Below, piece after piece: positions 49,976 to 58,339 of a stretch of DNA of 64,000 nucleotides. The stretch comes from Allorhizobium sonneratiae. Lineage in GTDB: Bacteria; Pseudomonadota; Alphaproteobacteria; Rhizobiales; Rhizobiaceae. Under the pieces are notes generated by a model. The model saw nothing but the letters and a program-made list of their open reading frames with translations, was not told the origin of the DNA and made no database searches. Every line of letters starts with the position of its first letter. The first letter of the stretch is position 1. Made by a program: the position numbers and the translations under genes. The stretch is taken from NCBI RefSeq assembly GCF_023700755.1, contig NZ_JAMKOJ010000010.1, positions 62,001-126,000 of the forward strand, given 5' to 3'.

Positions 49976-50752
49976 ATGCCCGTCTTTGCCGCCAATCTGA
50001 CCATGATGTTCACCGAATGGGCCTTTCTCGACCGCTTTGATGCCGCGGCGGAGGCAGGATTTTCCGCCGTCGAATATCTCTTTCCCTATGAAGCCGCGCC
50101 AGAGGCCATTCAGGCCCGGCTTTCGCGCAACAACCTGACCCAGGCGTTGTTCAACATGCCGCCCGGCGACTGGGCCGCAGGCGAGCGCGGCCTTGCCGCC
50201 CTGCCCGATCGCTTCAAGGAATTTCAGGACGGCGTTGCGCTGGCTCTGGACTATGCCGAGGCCACCGGCGTCAGGCGGCTGCATATGATGGCAGGGCAAG
50301 CCGATTGGGAGGATGCCAATGCCGTAAAAAGCTATCGCCGGGCGCTGGATGACGCGGCCCCAAAGCTTGCCGACAAAGGCCTCGATCTGCTGCTGGAACC
50401 GATCAACACCCGTAATATGCCGGGCTATTTCCTCAACAGTTTCGACAGGGCCGAAGCCTTCATCCGCCAATCGGGCCACGCCAACGTCAAGCTGCAATTC
50501 GACATCTATCACTGCCAGATCCTGCATGGCGATGTGACCATGCGGCTGAGACAGGCCCTGCCTCTTACCGGCCATGTGCAGATCGCCAGCATTCCCTCGC
50601 GCCACGAACCGGATGGCGAGGAGCTGAACTATCCTTTCCTGTTTTCCGAGCTGGACCGGCTCGGCTATCCGGGCCTTGTCGGCTGCGAATACAATCCGCG
50701 TGGCAACACGCTCGCGGGGCTTGGATGGTTTGAACCTTTCAAGCGGCGCTGA
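49976..50752 (+). CDS. otnI: 2-oxo-tetronate isomerase
   Basis: A 258-aa hydroxypyruvate-isomerase-like TIM-barrel protein beginning MPVFAANLTMMFTEWAFLDR, the typical OtnI N terminus. Active-site and metal-ligand segments include LLLEPINTRNMPGYF and LQFDIYHCQILHGD. It should convert 2-oxo- to 3-oxo-tetronate. The TTG at 49970 is in frame, but the ATG at 49976 with AAGG is favoured. It follows ltnD with 2 bp between stop and start. Confidence 0.85.
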   Translation: MPVFAANLTMMFTEWAFLDRFDAAAEAGFSAVEYLFPYEAAPEAIQARLSRNNLTQALFNMPPGDWAAGERGLAALPDRFKEFQDGVALALDYAEATGVRRLHMMAGQADWEDANAVKSYRRALDDAAPKLADKGLDLLLEPINTRNMPGYFLNSFDRAEAFIRQSGHANVKLQFDIYHCQILHGDVTMRLRQALPLTGHVQIASIPSRHEPDGEELNYPFLFSELDRLGYPGLVGCEYNPRGNTLAGLGWFEPFKRR

Positions 50753-50773
50753 TGCTCAGGACGGAGTAAACCC

Positions 50774-52036
50774 ATGCCTCTTCTTCTCGGCGTGATTGCC
50801 GATGATTTTACCGGAGCCACCGATATTGCCAGTATTCTGGCGCGCGAAGGCATGACGGTTGTCATGTCGATCGGCATACCAGGGCCGGGCTTTGCGATGG
50901 GGGACGCCGAGGCCGTGGTCGTGGCGCTGAAATCGCGCACCATTGCCGCCAATCAGGCCGTGTCGCAATCACTCGATGCCCTCGACTGGCTGAACGCACA
51001 TGGCGCGAAGCAGATTTTCTTCAAATATTGCTCGACCTTCGATTCCACCGCGAAAGGCAATATCGGCCCCGTGGCCGATGCACTGGCCGAGGCGCTTGGC
51101 GCGGAAATCGCCGTGGTCTGCCCGGCTTTCCCGCAAAACGGTCGGACGGTTTTCAACGGCCATCTCTTCGTCGGACGGCAATTGGTGCAGGACTCGCCGA
51201 TGAAAGATCATCCGCTTACCCCGATGCGCCGTTCCGATCTGGTGGCGCTGATGGCCGAGCAGTCGGCCCATGCCGTCGGGCTCGTGCCGCATGAGGTGGT
51301 GGCGGCAGGCGAGACCGCCATTGCCGAAGCCTTCACGACCGCCGTGGCGGATGGCAAACGCTTCGTCGTTGTCGATGCCATGGCGGATGCGCATTTGCGG
51401 GCGCTGGGAAAGGCGTCGCGCAATCATAGGCTGTTAACCGGTGGTTCGGCGCTCGCCATGGGCTTGCCGGCCAATTTCGGCATCACCCGCAGGATGGAAA
51501 CGACAGCGGGCGCAACAGCGGGCGCGCCGTTGAAAACCGCCATTCTCTCCGGCAGTTGCTCGGCGGCAACGCGGCAGCAGCTTGCCCGCGCCAAGGCGCT
51601 GTGGCCAAGCCTCAGGATTGATCTTAACGCAGTGGCAGAGGGCAAGCCGGTGGTGGAAGACGCCCGCGCCTTTGCCCGCCAGCAGGCGCCGGGGCAGCCG
51701 GTGGTCATCTACGGCTCGGCCGATCCGGCAGAGGTCGAAGCCAATCAGCAGCGTTACGGACGAGAACGCGCAGGCGAGATGATGGAACAGACGCTGGCTC
51801 AGATTGCAAGCGCTCTGGTCGCTGACGGCACGGCCCGTCTTTTGGTGGCAGGCGGTGAAACCTCGGGCGCGGTGATCTCCGCCCTGAAGATCGAAGGTCT
51901 GGCCATCGGCACGGAAATCGCCCCCGGCGTGCCGTGGACCAGGACGCTTGCCGTCAACCCCTTGCAGGTGGCGCTGAAAAGCGGCAATTTCGGCGGACCC
52001 GATTTCTTTGAACGCGCGCTGGAGATTGCCGGATGA
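50774..52036 (+). CDS. otnK: 3-oxo-tetronate kinase (DUF1537)
   Basis: A 420-aa four-carbon acid sugar kinase. N-terminal substrate-binding domain with GVIADDFTGATDIASIL; C-terminal ATP-binding domain with SGSCSAATRQQLARAK and GGETSGAVISAL. It should phosphorylate 3-oxo-tetronate at O4 with ATP. GGAG lies before the ATG. The next gene starts in the overlap with its stop (ATGA). A second DUF1537 gene lies 1.9 kb downstream and appears to have a different job. Confidence 0.88.
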   Translation: MPLLLGVIADDFTGATDIASILAREGMTVVMSIGIPGPGFAMGDAEAVVVALKSRTIAANQAVSQSLDALDWLNAHGAKQIFFKYCSTFDSTAKGNIGPVADALAEALGAEIAVVCPAFPQNGRTVFNGHLFVGRQLVQDSPMKDHPLTPMRRSDLVALMAEQSAHAVGLVPHEVVAAGETAIAEAFTTAVADGKRFVVVDAMADAHLRALGKASRNHRLLTGGSALAMGLPANFGITRRMETTAGATAGAPLKTAILSGSCSAATRQQLARAKALWPSLRIDLNAVAEGKPVVEDARAFARQQAPGQPVVIYGSADPAEVEANQQRYGRERAGEMMEQTLAQIASALVADGTARLLVAGGETSGAVISALKIEGLAIGTEIAPGVPWTRTLAVNPLQVALKSGNFGGPDFFERALEIAG

Positions 52037-52671
52037 GTGATACCAAGCAGCGCGACGAGATCGCCGCCTTCGCCAAATCCCTGTTCGATCGCGGTCTGAC
52101 CGCAGGCTCCACCGGCAATATCAGTCTGAAGCTGGAAGATGGCTGGCTGATGACGCCGACCGGCTCCTCCATGGGCAATATCGATCCGGCCCGAATTGCC
52201 AGACTGGATGCGGAGGGCCGCCATATCGCGGGTGACCCGCCGACCAAGGAAGCCTTTCTGCACAGGGTGATGTACCGAACCCGACCCAGGGCGGGCGCGG
52301 TGGTGCATCTGCATTCCAGCCATTGCGTTGCCGTCAGCTGCCTGTGCGATCTCGATGCCGATAACGTGCTGCCACCCTTGACCGCCTATTACGTCATGCG
52401 GGTGGGGCGGCTGCCGCTGGTGCCTTATTATCCGCCCGGCGACGAGGCGCTCGCCCATGCGGTGGCAGCGAAAACGCAAGATGCCCATGCCGTGCTGCTC
52501 GCCAATCACGGGCCGGTGGTGGCTGGCGCCACTCTGGCGGAGGCTGTCTACGCGGCGGAAGAGCTGGAGGAGACGGCGAAACTGTTTCTGATGTTGCGCG
52601 GCGAAAAAACCAGACCGCTCACCTGCGAGGAAACCACCGAATTGAACCGGCGTTTTCCCGGCACGATCTGA
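52033..52671 (+). CDS. otnC: 3-oxo-tetronate 4-phosphate decarboxylase (class II aldolase family)
   Basis: A 212-aa metal-dependent class II aldolase/adducin-family enzyme. Metal-ligand histidines H92 and H94 (VHLHSSH) and the later ANHGPVVAG His are present, and E73 lies in the TKEAFLHR segment. It should decarboxylate 3-oxo-tetronate 4-phosphate to dihydroxyacetone phosphate. ATG overlaps the otnK stop. It ends the L-threonate operon; no obvious terminator was found in the 88 bp after it. Confidence 0.85.
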   Translation: MSDTKQRDEIAAFAKSLFDRGLTAGSTGNISLKLEDGWLMTPTGSSMGNIDPARIARLDAEGRHIAGDPPTKEAFLHRVMYRTRPRAGAVVHLHSSHCVAVSCLCDLDADNVLPPLTAYYVMRVGRLPLVPYYPPGDEALAHAVAAKTQDAHAVLLANHGPVVAGATLAEAVYAAEELEETAKLFLMLRGEKTRPLTCEETTELNRRFPGTI

Positions 52672-52759
52672 GGCATGCTGCTCTCGCATGACCGGTAACG
52701 TCCGGCAGAACGTTCAGCGCAATGAGATCACCCGTTTAGAACCATCCAGCCTGCGGTTG

Positions 52760-53569
52760 TCATGCCTTGAGATCGATCATCTGGCCGCCGAACACACGAT
52801 CACGCGAGCCTTCCAGATGCAGCCGCATCAGCGAGCGGGCGCGCTCGGCGTCGCGGTCACGGATGGCCTGATAGATCGAACTGTGCTCGCGGAAGACATG
52901 CTCAAGCCCGTCGCCGGGGGCTTTGAGCGCCAGACCGTGAAATTTCATTCCGACACCGACATGGTCACGCAGCGCCAGCATCGCCGTGACGTAATAATGG
53001 TTGTTGGACGCAGCCGCAATCGCGGTGTGGAAGCTGAAATCGGCATCTTCACGGTGCTGATGCGCCTGGGTCGCCGCCTGCATCTGGTGAAGCGCCGTCT
53101 CAACTGCCGTCAACCGCTCCTCATTCCAGCGTTTGGCTGCCCAATAGGCATGATCTGGCTCAATCGTCAGGCGGAACTCATAGCAGCGCTGAATATCGGC
53201 AATCGTCTCGACCGGGGCGAAAGCCGGCCCCTGAACGGGCGTTTCCTTCTCCGGCACTTTATGAACATAAGTGCCTGATCCACGACGCGAAAACACGATG
53301 CCGCCGTCGCGAAGCAGTTGCAGCGCATCCCGCACGATCGGTCGCGACACGAAAAACCGTGTTGCCAGCTCATTTTCTCCCGGCAGCCGCCGACCGACGG
53401 GAAAAACACCCTGCTCAATATCGTTCAATAACCGGCGATAGACGCGCTCGACCAACGGACTGGCCAACGTGCCTGTAAGCGGGCTTGTAAGCGGTCCTGC
53501 GCCTGTCTTGTCTTCAGCATCAGCGGCTGCTGGTTCCACCTCTTTTGCCACTGGCCGGTCCATATACAT
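52760..53569 (-). CDS. GntR-family regulator (FadR/FCD type)
   Basis: A 269-aa regulator. An unusually long Pro/Thr-rich N terminus (residues 1-40, with two SPL repeats) precedes a winged helix (RRLPGENELATRFFVSRPIV) and an FCD domain with histidines (DFSFHTAIAA, then EHSSIYQAI). Divergent from dtnK across a 386-bp region with two mirror-image operator-like elements. It probably represses the D-threonate operon and itself. Confidence 0.87.
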   Translation of the reverse strand: MYMDRPVAKEVEPAAADAEDKTGAGPLTSPLTGTLASPLVERVYRRLLNDIEQGVFPVGRRLPGENELATRFFVSRPIVRDALQLLRDGGIVFSRRGSGTYVHKVPEKETPVQGPAFAPVETIADIQRCYEFRLTIEPDHAYWAAKRWNEERLTAVETALHQMQAATQAHQHREDADFSFHTAIAAASNNHYYVTAMLALRDHVGVGMKFHGLALKAPGDGLEHVFREHSSIYQAIRDRDAERARSLMRLHLEGSRDRVFGGQMIDLKA

Positions 53570-53615
53570 TTCTCACTTGATGATGTGAACACAGCTAAAC
53601 AAGCATGGAGCCATC

Positions 53616-53643
53616 TTGTCAACATGTAAATTACAGCTGACAA
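53616..53643. promoter_or_regulatory. Putative GntR operator near the gntR gene
   Basis: TTGTCA (53616-53621) and TGACAA (53638-53643) flank an AT-rich core containing ACATGTAAATTACA. The core and ends match, in reverse orientation, the element at 53864-53894. Confidence 0.6.
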
Positions 53644-53863
53644 TTCCGGACCAGTCCGGCTGTTATTCTGCGACAGTCTGCACAAACATCTGTTTTGAGC
53701 GGAGCCGCAGGGCTACAAACGAAGCTCCACAAAATTCTATTCATTCTATTGATTTTTATAGATTTTATTCACATACGTTCTCACAGGCCAACCGGAAAGA
53801 GCAACGACAGGAGATGAAATAGTCGGCCCATCCGTTTACACAGCCAAAAGCTGATAGAGTGAG

Positions 53864-53894
53864 TTGTCATTTTTAATTTACAACATATTGACAA
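53864..53894. promoter_or_regulatory. Putative GntR operator near dtnK
   Basis: TTGTCA (53864-53869) and TTGACAA (53888-53894) enclose TTTTTAATTTACAACATA. Read on the opposite strand it lines up with 53616-53643 over the TTGTCAAyATG, TAAATTA and TGACAA parts. It lies about 60 bp before the dtnK start. Confidence 0.6.
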
Positions 53895-53955
53895 GTTTTT
53901 GCTGTCGGCCTTATATCCTCCCCGGCATTGGGGCGCCAGGAGGAGTGAGGCAGAC

Positions 53956-55131
53956 ATGTGCTTTGAGCGCGAAACAAGCGTGACCAAACCGATGAATGCG
54001 CCGCAACCGGGCCGTCACCGTCTGTTTCTGATCGCCGACGATCTGACTGGCGCCCTCGATACGGCAGCGCAATTTGCCTCAGCCGACCGCCCGATCGATG
54101 TGCGATGGGACAGGCCCTCCGCGCCGGTTTCCAGCGATATCGCCCTGACGACAGGCACACGTGAGGTCGATGCCAGAACCGCGTCCACCACGGTCACGGC
54201 CATGCTACAGGCTGCGGGTAATATCTTGCCGGATCAGGCCTTTATCAAAATTGACAGCCTGCTGCGCGGCAATCCGGCAGTGGAAATTCTCGCGGCAATC
54301 GACCATTTTCGCCCCGATGCCACCGTGATTGCGCCTGCCTTTCCGGCGCAGGGCCGCGTGACGCGCAGCGGGCGGCAATATGTTCTCGGCGCAGACGGAG
54401 CCACGGCCTGCGCCACCAGCCTGGCAAAGGACTTTGCAGGCCGTGACCGCACCTTTAATCACTGTCAGCCGGGCGGGCCAATCCCGTCAGGGCTTTCGAT
54501 TGTCGATGCCGAGAGTGATGAGGATCTTGCAAAGATCGTCGCGGCTGGCAACAGGTTTACAGGTCGCGTCCTGTGGGTCGGCAGTGCCGGTCTCGCCAAA
54601 GCGCTGTCGCCATCAAGACCGTCTGCCGCACCGCTTGCCGCGCTTTCCCGTCCGGTGCTGGGCCTGTTCGGCACGGGTCATCCGGTGACACAGGCGCAAT
54701 TGCAGTCCTGCCCGGAGCATGTGCTGGCCGCAATGCCCGGCGACCCCGATCTGGCCGAGAGGATCGGCGACAGGTTGGCAAGCCGCGGCGTGGCGCTGGT
54801 CTGGCCCACCCTGCCCGAGGGTCTGCCCCGGGACGTGGCGGCGGCAAAGATCGCCTCTCTTCTCGATGCGCTGACAAGGCAGCTTGATCCGCCCGGAACG
54901 CTCATCGTGTCCGGCGGCGAAACGCTGATGGCGCTCTGCCGCTCCCTGCAGGCCGACAAGCTTGTCGTGAAGGGTGAGATCATGCCCGGCATTCCGGTCT
55001 CGCGCATTTCGGCAGGCCGTTTCGATGGCGTGACCGTGATTTCGAAATCCGGCGCCTTTGGTGCGCCCGATCTTTTTCAGCGGCTCCTGAAGCCCGAATT
55101 TCAGACCCAAAAGGTGGAAAATGACACATAA
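53956..55131 (+). CDS. dtnK: D-threonate kinase (DUF1537)
   Basis: A 391-aa four-carbon acid sugar kinase. N-terminal FLIADDLTGALDTAAQF and C-terminal GGETLMALCRSLQ mark the two DUF1537 domains. It differs from the otnK paralogue throughout and lies directly upstream of pdxA2, the arrangement described for D-threonate use, so it should make 4-phospho-D-threonate. The ATG at 53956 follows AGGAGTGAGG; the frame is open further upstream without a ribosome site. The stop overlaps pdxA2 by 11 bp. Confidence 0.82.
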   Translation: MCFERETSVTKPMNAPQPGRHRLFLIADDLTGALDTAAQFASADRPIDVRWDRPSAPVSSDIALTTGTREVDARTASTTVTAMLQAAGNILPDQAFIKIDSLLRGNPAVEILAAIDHFRPDATVIAPAFPAQGRVTRSGRQYVLGADGATACATSLAKDFAGRDRTFNHCQPGGPIPSGLSIVDAESDEDLAKIVAAGNRFTGRVLWVGSAGLAKALSPSRPSAAPLAALSRPVLGLFGTGHPVTQAQLQSCPEHVLAAMPGDPDLAERIGDRLASRGVALVWPTLPEGLPRDVAAAKIASLLDALTRQLDPPGTLIVSGGETLMALCRSLQADKLVVKGEIMPGIPVSRISAGRFDGVTVISKSGAFGAPDLFQRLLKPEFQTQKVENDT

Positions 55132-56173
55132 GGCTCCGCAACTTGCCATTACCATGGGCGATCCCGCCGGGATCGGCCCTGAAATCATCGTCAAGGCTGC
55201 GGCGGCCTTGAAACCGCGGCTTGAGGCGGGCGCGTTCAAGCTCGCCGTGATCGGCTCCAATGCCGCGCTGGAAAAGGCCCGCGTCGCCCTGGGTTCGGAT
55301 GTCTCTTTCCCGACCGTCACGGCGGATGACGCCGAATGGCCAGCCCTGTCGGCGCTGCAGGCCTGCCCCGAGGGCACGCCGATCGAGTGGGGTGTCTTGT
55401 CGGAAGATGGCGGCCGCTTTGCCTATCACGCCGTCGAGCAGGCCGTGACGCTGTCGCTTGCTGGCCGCATCGACGGCATCGTCACCGCACCGCTCAACAA
55501 GGAAAGCCTCAACAAGGCGGGTTTCCACTTTGCCGGTCATACCGAAATGCTGGCGCATCTGACGGGATCGAAAGGCTCGGTGATGATGCTGGCGCATGGC
55601 AATATGCGCGTCAGCCATGTCTCGACCCATGTGGCGCTGGAGGATGTGCCGAAACGCCTGACGCCGGAGCGGCTTTCCTATGTCATCAATCTGACGCATG
55701 AGGCGCTGAGCGGCCTTGGGCTGACGCGCAAGCGCATCGCCGTTGCCGCTCTCAATCCCCATGCCGGAGAAGGCGGCCTCTTCGGCCGTCAGGATATCGA
55801 TGTCAGCGAGCCGGTGATTGCGGATTTCGTCGCCAAAGGCTTCGATGTCGTCGGGCCGGTGCCGGGCGATACCGTCTTCGTCAAGCTGCGCGCCGGTCAG
55901 TATGACGCCGTCATCGCCATGTACCACGATCAGGGTCATATCCCGGTGAAGCTTCTGGGCTTCAACGTCAATCCGGAAACCGGCACCTGGGATGCGCTGT
56001 CGGGCGTCAACATCACGCTCGGCCTGCCGATCATCCGCACGTCCGTCGATCATGGCACGGCCTTCGACATTGCCGGCAAGGGTATTGCCAGCGAATCGAG
56101 CCTGCTCGAAGCCATCGATTACGCCCTGAAGCTCGCTTCCGTACGCGCCGCCAGCAAGGGAGAGGCCGCATGA
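55121..56173 (+). CDS. pdxA2: 4-phospho-D-threonate dehydrogenase (PdxA2 family)
   Basis: A 350-aa PdxA-family metal-dependent dehydrogenase. The N-terminal MGDPAGIGPEI, the HTEMLAHLTG segment, and the YHDQGHIPVKLLGF metal-ligand region are all present. In vitamin B6 synthesis PdxA acts on 4-phosphohydroxythreonine; the adjacent DUF1537 kinase marks this as PdxA2, which oxidises and decarboxylates 4-phospho-D-threonate to dihydroxyacetone phosphate. GGTGG precedes the ATG. It overlaps both neighbours. Confidence 0.85.
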   Translation: MTHKAPQLAITMGDPAGIGPEIIVKAAAALKPRLEAGAFKLAVIGSNAALEKARVALGSDVSFPTVTADDAEWPALSALQACPEGTPIEWGVLSEDGGRFAYHAVEQAVTLSLAGRIDGIVTAPLNKESLNKAGFHFAGHTEMLAHLTGSKGSVMMLAHGNMRVSHVSTHVALEDVPKRLTPERLSYVINLTHEALSGLGLTRKRIAVAALNPHAGEGGLFGRQDIDVSEPVIADFVAKGFDVVGPVPGDTVFVKLRAGQYDAVIAMYHDQGHIPVKLLGFNVNPETGTWDALSGVNITLGLPIIRTSVDHGTAFDIAGKGIASESSLLEAIDYALKLASVRAASKGEAA

Positions 56174-57300
56174 ACACGCTCATCACCCCCATCGACCTGC
56201 CCCAGCCCGCCCGCGTCATCTTCGGCGCCGGCACGGTGAAAGACGTCGGACGCTGGCTTGCCGAGCGCGGCATCAGCCGTGTGCTCGTGGTCTCCGATCC
56301 GCATAATGCAGCACGCATCGAAGTGCTTGGCCTCACCGTTCAGCCGACTGTCTGGTCCGATCTCAGAAGCGAGCCGGATACAGGCCATCTCGCCGCCGTG
56401 CTGGAGCTTGCCGAAAGCGTCGACGCGGAGGCCGTAATCGGCTTCGGCGGTGGCAGCGCCATGGATCTGGCCAAGCTGGCGGCGGTGCTGCCCAAATCGG
56501 GCCAGAGCTTCATGGAGGTTGTCGGCCCGGAAAAGGTCAGGCGCAAGGGCGCGCTGCTGGTGCAGGTGCCGACAACTGCCGGAACAGGCAGCGAAATCGG
56601 CACCCGCGCCCTCGTCACCGATCCTGAAACCTCGGCGAAATGCGCCGTCCAGAGCCTGCACATGCTGGCCGATCTTGCCGTTGTCGATCCGGATCTGGCG
56701 CTTGGCATGCCAAAGGCGCTGACGGTTGCCACCGGCGTCGATGCCATGGCCCATTGCGTTGAAGCCTTCACCAACAAGAAGGCGCATCCGCTGATCGATC
56801 TTTACGCGCTGGAAGGCATCCGGCTCGTCGGCCGCTGGCTGCCGGTCGCTGCGCAGGATGGCCATCATCGCGAAGCCCGCGCCGGTCTGGCGCTGGCCTC
56901 GCTTTATGGCGGCTATTGCCTTGGCCCGGTCAATACGGCTGCCGGTCATGCGGTCGCCTATCCGCTCGGCACGCGCTTCCATGTGCCGCATGGTGCGGCC
57001 AATGCGCTGATCTTCCCGCATGTGCTGGCCTATAACGCGCCGGTCGCGCCGGAAAAGACCGCGCTCATTCTCTCGGCGCTGGGGCTTGCCGCCTCCTGCG
57101 ATCAGGACGCGGTGTTTGCCGCCGCCCATGGCTGGTGTCGCGATCTCGGCTGCGAAATGCGGCTCTCCGCCTATGGCGTTACGGAAAGCGACATGATGGT
57201 CATGGCCCGCGAAGCCCATGCGATCCGCCGCCTGCTCGACAACAATCCGCGCGACCTCTCCGAGGCCGACATTCTGGCCATCTATCGCGCCGCCGCCTGA
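56170..57300 (+). CDS. Iron-containing (group III) alcohol dehydrogenase
   Basis: A 376-aa dehydrogenase of the Fe-ADH/glycerol-dehydrogenase superfamily. NAD-binding GFGGGSAMDLAK, the PTTAGTGSEIGTRALVTD segment, and metal ligands in DAMAHCVEAF, AAGHAVAYPLG and VPHGAANALIF are intact. ATG overlaps the pdxA2 stop (ATGA), so it is co-translated. It is not part of the core D-threonate pathway; it may oxidise or reduce a related sugar acid or an aldehyde released by the next enzyme. Confidence 0.85.
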   Translation: MNTLITPIDLPQPARVIFGAGTVKDVGRWLAERGISRVLVVSDPHNAARIEVLGLTVQPTVWSDLRSEPDTGHLAAVLELAESVDAEAVIGFGGGSAMDLAKLAAVLPKSGQSFMEVVGPEKVRRKGALLVQVPTTAGTGSEIGTRALVTDPETSAKCAVQSLHMLADLAVVDPDLALGMPKALTVATGVDAMAHCVEAFTNKKAHPLIDLYALEGIRLVGRWLPVAAQDGHHREARAGLALASLYGGYCLGPVNTAAGHAVAYPLGTRFHVPHGAANALIFPHVLAYNAPVAPEKTALILSALGLAASCDQDAVFAAAHGWCRDLGCEMRLSAYGVTESDMMVMAREAHAIRRLLDNNPRDLSEADILAIYRAAA

Positions 57301-57323
57301 TATCAAGAAACGAAAGCAAGCCC

Positions 57324-58214
57324 ATGTCCAAGATCACAGGTCCCTTCGCCGCCATCGTCACGCCGTTCGACGCCGATGAGGAGTTGAACCCGCAGGCACT
57401 CGCCGCCCAGGTCGAGCGCCAGGCCAAGGTCGGAAACGGCGTGTTCTGCGCCGGCACCAATGGCGAATTCTACACGCTGTCCTTTGAGGAAAAGATGAAG
57501 GTTGCGGCCATTTCGGTGGAGGCTGCCGCCGGTCGTGTGCCGGTGCTCGCCCATATTGGCGAGATTTCGACGCATCAGACGATTGCGCTCGGCCGCGCTG
57601 TCCAGGGGCTTGGCGTCAAGGCGGTTTCAGTCGTCACGCCCTCCTTCATCGCCTGCTCTCAGGACGAACTCATCGCCTATTACACCCGCGTGGCCGATGC
57701 GCTGACGGTTCCGGTCTATCTCTACAATATCCCGGCGCGCACCGGCAACACGATCGCCCCGGAAACGGCGGCAACCCTTGCCAGCCACCCGAACATCATC
57801 GGCATCAAGGACAGCGCCGGTTCGCAGGACAGCCTGGACGGCTATCTCGCCATTGCCAGAGGCCGGGAGGATTTCTCGGTGCTGGTCGGCCCCGATCACC
57901 TGATCCTGCATGGCCTGAAGAATGGTGCGGCGGGCTGCATTTCCGGCCTCGGCAACATCGCGCCCGTCACGCTGAACGCCATCTATACGGCGTTTGCCGC
58001 CGGCGATCTCGACACCGCCGAAGCGCGTCAGGCCCATTATGGCAATCTGCGCAAGGATCTCTACGCCCACGGCTTCCCGCCAACCATGGTGAAGCGGGCG
58101 CTGTCCAGCGCCATGCCGGATGTCGGCAAGAGCCGCGGCCCGGCCATCGTCACCGATGATGTCGCGGCCAAGGTGGCTGAGGTTTCAAAGACCTATGTCG
58201 AGGCCGTTCACTGA
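57324..58214 (+). CDS. DapA/NAL-family class I lyase
   Basis: A 296-aa dihydrodipicolinate-synthase-family enzyme. GTNGEF (44-49) is the substrate-carboxylate motif, Y134 in VYLYNIP and Schiff-base K162 in IGIKDSAGS are the catalytic pair. The family splits or joins 2-keto acids with aldehydes (DapA, NanA, KDG aldolase and others). It lies 23 bp after the Fe-ADH gene in the D-threonate operon, so a sugar-acid-derived 2-keto acid is more likely than lysine synthesis. The frame open from 57135 lies inside the Fe-ADH gene and is not used. Confidence 0.85.
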   Translation: MSKITGPFAAIVTPFDADEELNPQALAAQVERQAKVGNGVFCAGTNGEFYTLSFEEKMKVAAISVEAAAGRVPVLAHIGEISTHQTIALGRAVQGLGVKAVSVVTPSFIACSQDELIAYYTRVADALTVPVYLYNIPARTGNTIAPETAATLASHPNIIGIKDSAGSQDSLDGYLAIARGREDFSVLVGPDHLILHGLKNGAAGCISGLGNIAPVTLNAIYTAFAAGDLDTAEARQAHYGNLRKDLYAHGFPPTMVKRALSSAMPDVGKSRGPAIVTDDVAAKVAEVSKTYVEAVH

Positions 58215-58265
58215 AAAACAGAGATGGGCCAAAGACCTCGACCTTTTCGGTCAGCATGGCGCTGT

Positions 58266-58296
58266 AGAGCGTTTCCGTGACACACGGAAACGCTCT
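58266..58296. repeat. Palindromic repeat, TTTCCGTG/CACGGAAA family (copy 2)
   Basis: AGAGCGTTTCCGTG (58266-58279) and CACGGAAACGCTCT (58283-58296) form a perfect 14-bp inverted repeat with a 3-nt loop. It shares the core of 33096-33140. It lies in the 125-bp gap between the convergent DapA-family and carboxyspermidine dehydrogenase genes and may stop transcription from both sides. Confidence 0.7.
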
Positions 58297-58339
58297 CTAA
58301 CGCTGAAGCTGACAGGTTTTATATCTGCTGCAAGGTCAA

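Larger units (their letters stand above)
53570..53955. other. Divergent regulatory region, gntR / dtnK
   Basis: A 386-bp AT-rich intergenic region without supported CDS. It carries two related operator-like elements (53616-53643 and 53864-53894) and the dtnK ribosome site (AGGAGTGAGG near 53941-53950). Confidence 0.55.
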
